64,000 bases of DNA from Trichoderma breve (taxonomy: Eukaryota; Ascomycota; Sordariomycetes; Hypocreales; Hypocreaceae): the NCBI RefSeq assembly GCF_028502605.1, contig NC_079234.1, positions 5,394,001 through 5,458,000 of the forward strand. Direction: 5' to 3'. Below are positions 59,874 to 64,000 of this stretch, piece after piece (the stretch's first letter is position 1; each line of letters opens with the position of its first letter). The translations under genes were made by a program, and so were the position numbers. The notes below the pieces were generated by a model. The model was not told the DNA's origin. It did no database searches and saw nothing but the letters and a program-made list of their open reading frames with translations.

Positions 59874-60985
59874 TGTCGCTTTGTCGAAAGATGGATGTGT
59901 ACAAGATAGGTAGGCGGGGATATGGGATATAAGAGGTAGATTAGGTAGTGATTTGAGGTTATGTACGTATTGAAAAGTCTGACGCGGACATGACCGTTTT
60001 AAAGCAAACAAAGAAGAAGAAAAAAACATCGAAAGATTCAGGATTAGTATCGCCTTATTCTATGGAGTGCATGTAAATGGCTTCATGTGCTGCATATACT
60101 GCGCCCACTCACATGGTGCCACGCCGAGATGCACCAGTTCTCCCAGCTTGTCATTCATCTATTTGCACTTATCACCTCAACCTTGTACGCCAAACCACAC
60201 ACAGCAAATCATCACCATGGTAGCAATCACAGATACTTAAAACTATTTTATTCATCTATCGACTCCTCCTCTGCCTCAGGCTTTTTCTTGTGCCTAGGCG
60301 TAAGTGACTATCAAACTTGTGTCCTCATCTGCCAACTCGCTCCTCTAATTACTATCCGTAGAACAAGGCGGGAGGATGTAGAAAAACAAGAATCCCCATG
60401 TGAAATGGGAAACATAGTGAGGAGGGGGAAAAGCCGTATAACCGCTCATATTACATTCGTAAAAGAAAAATCCGTCGCCTCCCACAACCCTTCCAATGTC
60501 CGGAAAATGTTTGGTATAACATGTACCCTCAATCCGACGGCATGAGTAAGCTCTTGTCGTCAACAGTAAAATAAAACACTGGTCAGAAAAAGAAGAAAAT
60601 AGAAAGAGAAGAAAAAGAGAGAAAAAGAGACAAGGTAGCAAAAAGGAGTATCCCTCCTCTCCTCCCTTCATCACAGTCAAGCCAAACAATACAACCTTCT
60701 CAAAATCAACTCGGTAGGCGGGCCAGAGAGTAGACGTCAAAGTCTTCGTCGAGCCGGCCAGCCGGTATAAACAAACTCCTCAACGCGTGTCGTCTTGTTT
60801 CTTTTTCCATGCAAATCCGGGTATGTTGTTGCAGCCGAGTCTTTTGTGACTGAACCATAATGCCACCTAATACCAAACGCCAGACAATGCAAATAAATGC
60901 CAAGCTCTTCTTTTATAAACTCGTCACAGAACAAATCTAAACATCAACATCCCCCTTTAGCTTGTTCCAGTGGTCACTTTTTCAA
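59874..60985. other. Intergenic region MET22 / CHD1
   Basis: Promoter of the nucleotidase gene and the 3' UTR of CHD1. GA-rich DNA lies at 60580-60640. No other gene is seen; the short frames at 60087-60545 and 60345-60740 are featureless. Confidence 0.65.
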
Positions 60986-63900
60986 TCACCGAACAGCGTG
61001 TGTGCCGTTGAGTTTTGCAGCACTGGGCTCAGAACTCTTCGACTTGTTGCGAGCATGGAGCGTACGATACATTGAGCTCAGTCGGTCACCTGTAACGCTC
61101 TTGCTGGTATCGTCGACGGGCCAAAGAGCCGCCAGAAAGTCCCTATGAGCCAAGTTAGCAGTAGAAAAACAAAAGAGTTGAAAGTTTGCAATCGCTTACC
61201 AGAAGTTATTTTTGAGACCATCGTCTGCTACCGTTGCCGGCAGCTTCTCGTCGAGAAACGACCCAATGGCCACCAGCTCGGCTCCAAAAATGGCTGCGCG
61301 CTCCTTACTGGACTTGACGCTGTCCTTGGTGGTTGAAAGAATTTTCTCAAAGTTATCTCTCACCGGCTTCAAGAGGAACCAAATCATGGCGTCGTTGTCC
61401 TTGGCCCGTTGGTCTTTGTCATCGCCAATGCGCCGTAGCTCATCCAGCCTTCGGAGTGCCTTGACTCTGCGTTCATCCAGATGTCGGGTTGCATGATCAC
61501 GGTCTCGGTGATCTCGGTGATGGTCCCGGTCTCGGTCGCGGTTATGGTCGCGGTTATGGTCGCGGTCGCGGTCACGATGGTGATCGCGATCACGATCTCG
61601 TTCGCGTTCGCGTTCTCGATCCCGGTCCCGGTCCCGACGGTCGTCCCGACGATCATCCCTGCGGTAATCATCTCGGCGGTCGTCTCGGCGGTCATCACGG
61701 CGATAATCGTCGCGGCGATACTCCTCACGCCGAAATCTGTCATGGCGGCGGTCGTCATCTTCGCGATGGCGTCGTTTCTCTATGCGGCCGTCGCGATATT
61801 CATCACCAGCCTTGCTAGACCGGCGAGGGTCCTCAGAGCGCCGATGTTTGGGACTACGGGCATCGTCGTGAGAGGGATGCTTGCGCTTGAAATCAGGTCT
61901 AGCCGGTACACCATCCTCTCTGGTATGGGATCGCTGTTCAGAAGATCCGTGGTCCCTCTCTCGCTCTCGTTGCCTTTTGATGCCTGTTGAAGTTGTCGTC
62001 GAGCTGCTGCCGCGATTGCCATTGACTGCGTGGAGCTTCTTGTTGTTGCGATGATGGTTCTCCACCGCCTTGTGAACTGACCGATCATTCGAGTGCTTTG
62101 ATTGCAGCACGGAAAGGAGATACTCTGACCTGCGTACGAGATGAACAGCGCCAGGGGCTTTGAGCTTGTCATTGCCTTTGGATCTCTCCTCCTTTTTGCC
62201 CACCCGATGCTCTTCCAAGAAGAGCTTCTCTTGCATCTCCAAGTCCGAATCGTCGCGTATCTGAGCCCACGCGCCAAACCCGTGCTTGTCAATGCCGACA
62301 AGGAGCATGGCATCCTCTTTGGCTCCCCAGGGGCAGCTGTAGTTGGCCGCCTTGGTGGCGTCCGGCACCCGGAAATTTTTCCAGTCTGAATGGCCGCGAA
62401 TCACCTGGCGAAGAAGTTGCAGCTGCTTAGGCCGTTCGATGGCAGTCTCAGCATTGACCTTTTTCAGCTCGCCGAAATCGATCAGCACAGCCTTCTTGTC
62501 CTTCTTTGTCAATGTCTTGCCCATCTTCTTTTCTTCCTCGGCAAGCTTGGCGCTGTTGTCGTCCACGGCTTGCTGGGCAGCTTTGATAAAATCGTCCAAG
62601 ACTGATTTGACAAAGTCGGGGTCTCTCTCTCCAAGCTTGGCCTCCTGGATGATATCGGCGCTGCGATCCTCCATGGATCCAAATCGGAAGTAGGCCTTGA
62701 TCAGATTTCGCTGCTCCTTATCGTTCAAGGGGCGTTTGGGATCCGCCAAGTAGGCGCGCTGCTCTTCCTCTTCTTGCTGCTGCTCTCTCTGGCGCTTCTT
62801 CAAGCGGTCTGCGCGCTCCACATCCTTGTTGCGGCTCTTGACAGCCGCCCTTCGCGGCGCACTCTCAGCTGCAACCTTTGCGAGGTAGTCGTCATGTTGC
62901 TTCTTCTCTTCTTCCGCCTTGATCTCGGCGAGTTTTTCTGCTGGGATAATCTGGTCCCAGTCGAGGTTGATATCATCTACTTTGACATCGGTAATTTGCA
63001 TAAAATTATCCCAGTCGATACCGCCACTGCTCAGGTTGATCTTGTCGTCAACCTTGGTCTTTGTAATTTCAGCATTTTCCAGGATAGAATCAATGTCGAG
63101 CTGCTCCAATCGCTGTTGGTTGCCGCTCTGCTCAAACATCTTGGACGATCGCATTTTCAGGACCATCTGGATGTCCTCTGAAGTGGAAGGGCCGTCGATC
63201 TTGATGCCCTTCTTGTTGAGCTCCTCTTTGAACTTGGCTTTTCCATCATCAGTGACGCCAGCCTGAATGGTCAGATATTCTAGAAGAAGCTTGTTGCGGG
63301 CGCGTTCCAAAACCTCTTCCTCTACCGTTTCTTTCGATACAAGTCGGTAAATGTTGACCGGTCGCTTCTGTCCGATACGGTGAGCACGAGCCATGGCCTG
63401 CAAATCTGCTTGGGGATTCCAGTCAGAATCAAAAATGATGACAGTGTCTGCGGTCATCAGGTTAATGCCGAGACCACCCGCACGAGTGGAAAGCAGGAAG
63501 CAAAAATCTTCGCTGTCCTCGGCGTTGAAGTGATTGATGGCCATGCGTCGCGGGCCCGCTGCAATGGTGCCATCAAGTCGCTGGAACTTGTAGCCTCTGA
63601 GGGAGAGGTAATCACCGAGAATGTCCAGCATCCTAACCATCTGGCTGAAGATCAAAACCCTGTGTCCGTCCTTCTTCAGCTTGGACAGCAGCTGGTCGAT
63701 CAACATCATTTTGCCACTGCTTGCAATCAAGCCCTTGATTTGATCCTCGCGACGTGTGCTGCCAGCCAAAACCCTCTCCTCTGCTCCGGGAAACATGTAA
63801 GGGTGGTTACTGACTTTCTTCAACTCCATCATGATGTTGAGAAGGGAGTTCTTGTGTCCGTTTGTAGCATCACACAGGGCCGCGTAATTTCTCGTGAGAA

Positions 63901-64000
63901 TGTTCTTGTAGTAGTCCAGTTGCACATCTGAAAGCTCAACGCGAATAATCTTTTCCGTCTTGGGTGGCAAGTCAGACTCGACCGTTTCCTTTGTGCGTCT
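60986..64000 (-). CDS. CHD1: Chromodomain helicase Chd1, C-terminal part (partial)
   Basis: ATP-dependent nucleosome spacing factor that acts during transcription elongation. The gene runs off the right edge, so the chromodomains and first helicase lobe are outside. Visible minus-strand exons 64000-61200 and 61142-60986 code for 985 residues. The frame at the edge reads RTKETVESDLPPKTEKIIRV. The SNF2 C-terminal lobe has RVLIFSQMVRMLDILGDYL, STRAGGLGINLM and DSDWNPQADLQAMARAHRIG. A bridge and SANT-SLIDE-like DNA-binding region follows (ERPKQLQLLRQVIRGHSDWK, CPWGAKEDAMLLVGIDKHG), then an Arg/Asp/His repeat tract and a CHCT/DUF4208-type end. The last intron (61199-61143) must be spliced: without it the frame stops at NNFW, and with it DFLAALWPVDDTSK is added. 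Confidence 0.95.
61498..61740 (-). repeat. Coding Arg-Asp/Arg-Glu/His repeat tract in CHD1
   Basis: Degenerate short repeats (CGGGAC, CGCGAC, GATCAC-like units on the minus strand) encode a run of about 80 residues made almost only of Arg, Asp, Glu, His and a few Tyr and Asn. It lies between the DNA-binding region and the C-terminal CHCT-like domain. Such RD/RE dipeptide tracts are typical of disordered RNA-processing proteins. Confidence 0.85.

Noticed and set aside
2693..64000. Secondary-metabolite cluster, transposon or horizontally acquired island
   Set aside because: All recognisable genes are conserved core fungal genes. No synthase, transposase, reverse transcriptase or terminal inverted repeats were seen.

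Overview
This window is nuclear DNA from a filamentous ascomycete. The evidence is short introns (about 50-150 nt) with GTRNGT donors and CTAAY-like branch sites, CT-rich promoter tracts, and proteins that read as Pezizomycotina orthologues. These include a group III (Nik1/Os-1) hybrid histidine kinase with tandem HAMP repeats, a class found in filamentous fungi. The overall look suggests Sordariomycetes, perhaps Hypocreales, but I cannot name the species. I support 17 protein-coding genes, 16 complete and one (CHD1) running off the right edge. I see no transposon, tRNA, rRNA, CRISPR array or secondary-metabolite cluster.

Left part (1-25.7 kb). A long CT-rich upstream region leads into the osmosensing/fungicide-target kinase (2693-7218 +). 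A tiny three-exon coiled-coil gene follows (8415-8922 -). Then comes about 6 kb without a convincing gene, ending at a SAM plus HMG-box regulator (14901-16868 +). After it are the condensin kleisin BRN1 (17915-20755 -) and a cation/calcium exchanger (21598-24640 +).

Middle part (25.7-47.2 kb). Phosphomannomutase SEC53 (25730-26764 +), a WW-domain PhoD-like phosphatase (27220-31014 -), mismatch-repair MSH3 (32736-36080 +), an unassigned seven-exon zinc-finger protein (36886-39460 -), Rab geranylgeranyltransferase beta subunit BET2 (40635-41681 -), a 3 kb gene-poor stretch, and a RhoGAP (44714-47207 +).

Right part (47.2-64 kb). A denser housekeeping block: RRS1 (-) divergent from the mitoribosomal protein mS29/RSM23 (+), MCM7 (-) divergent from PEX1 (+), the 3'(2'),5'-bisphosphate nucleotidase MET22/HAL2 (-) and the C-terminal 985 residues of CHD1 (-).

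The genes do not form one pathway. They are core cell-biology genes: stress signalling, chromosome structure, replication and repair, ribosomes, glycosylation, vesicle prenylation and peroxisomes. They alternate strand unusually regularly. The features most worth a second look are dispersed GTACCTG/CAGGTAC and TACGGAGTA motifs in the gene-poor DNA, a 42-bp tandem duplication spanning the SEC53 stop codon, a GC-AG intron plus 20-nt exon in the small gene, a possible targeted isoform of the HAL2-type phosphatase, and two proteins without assigned function. I found no clear evidence of a novel multi-gene system.
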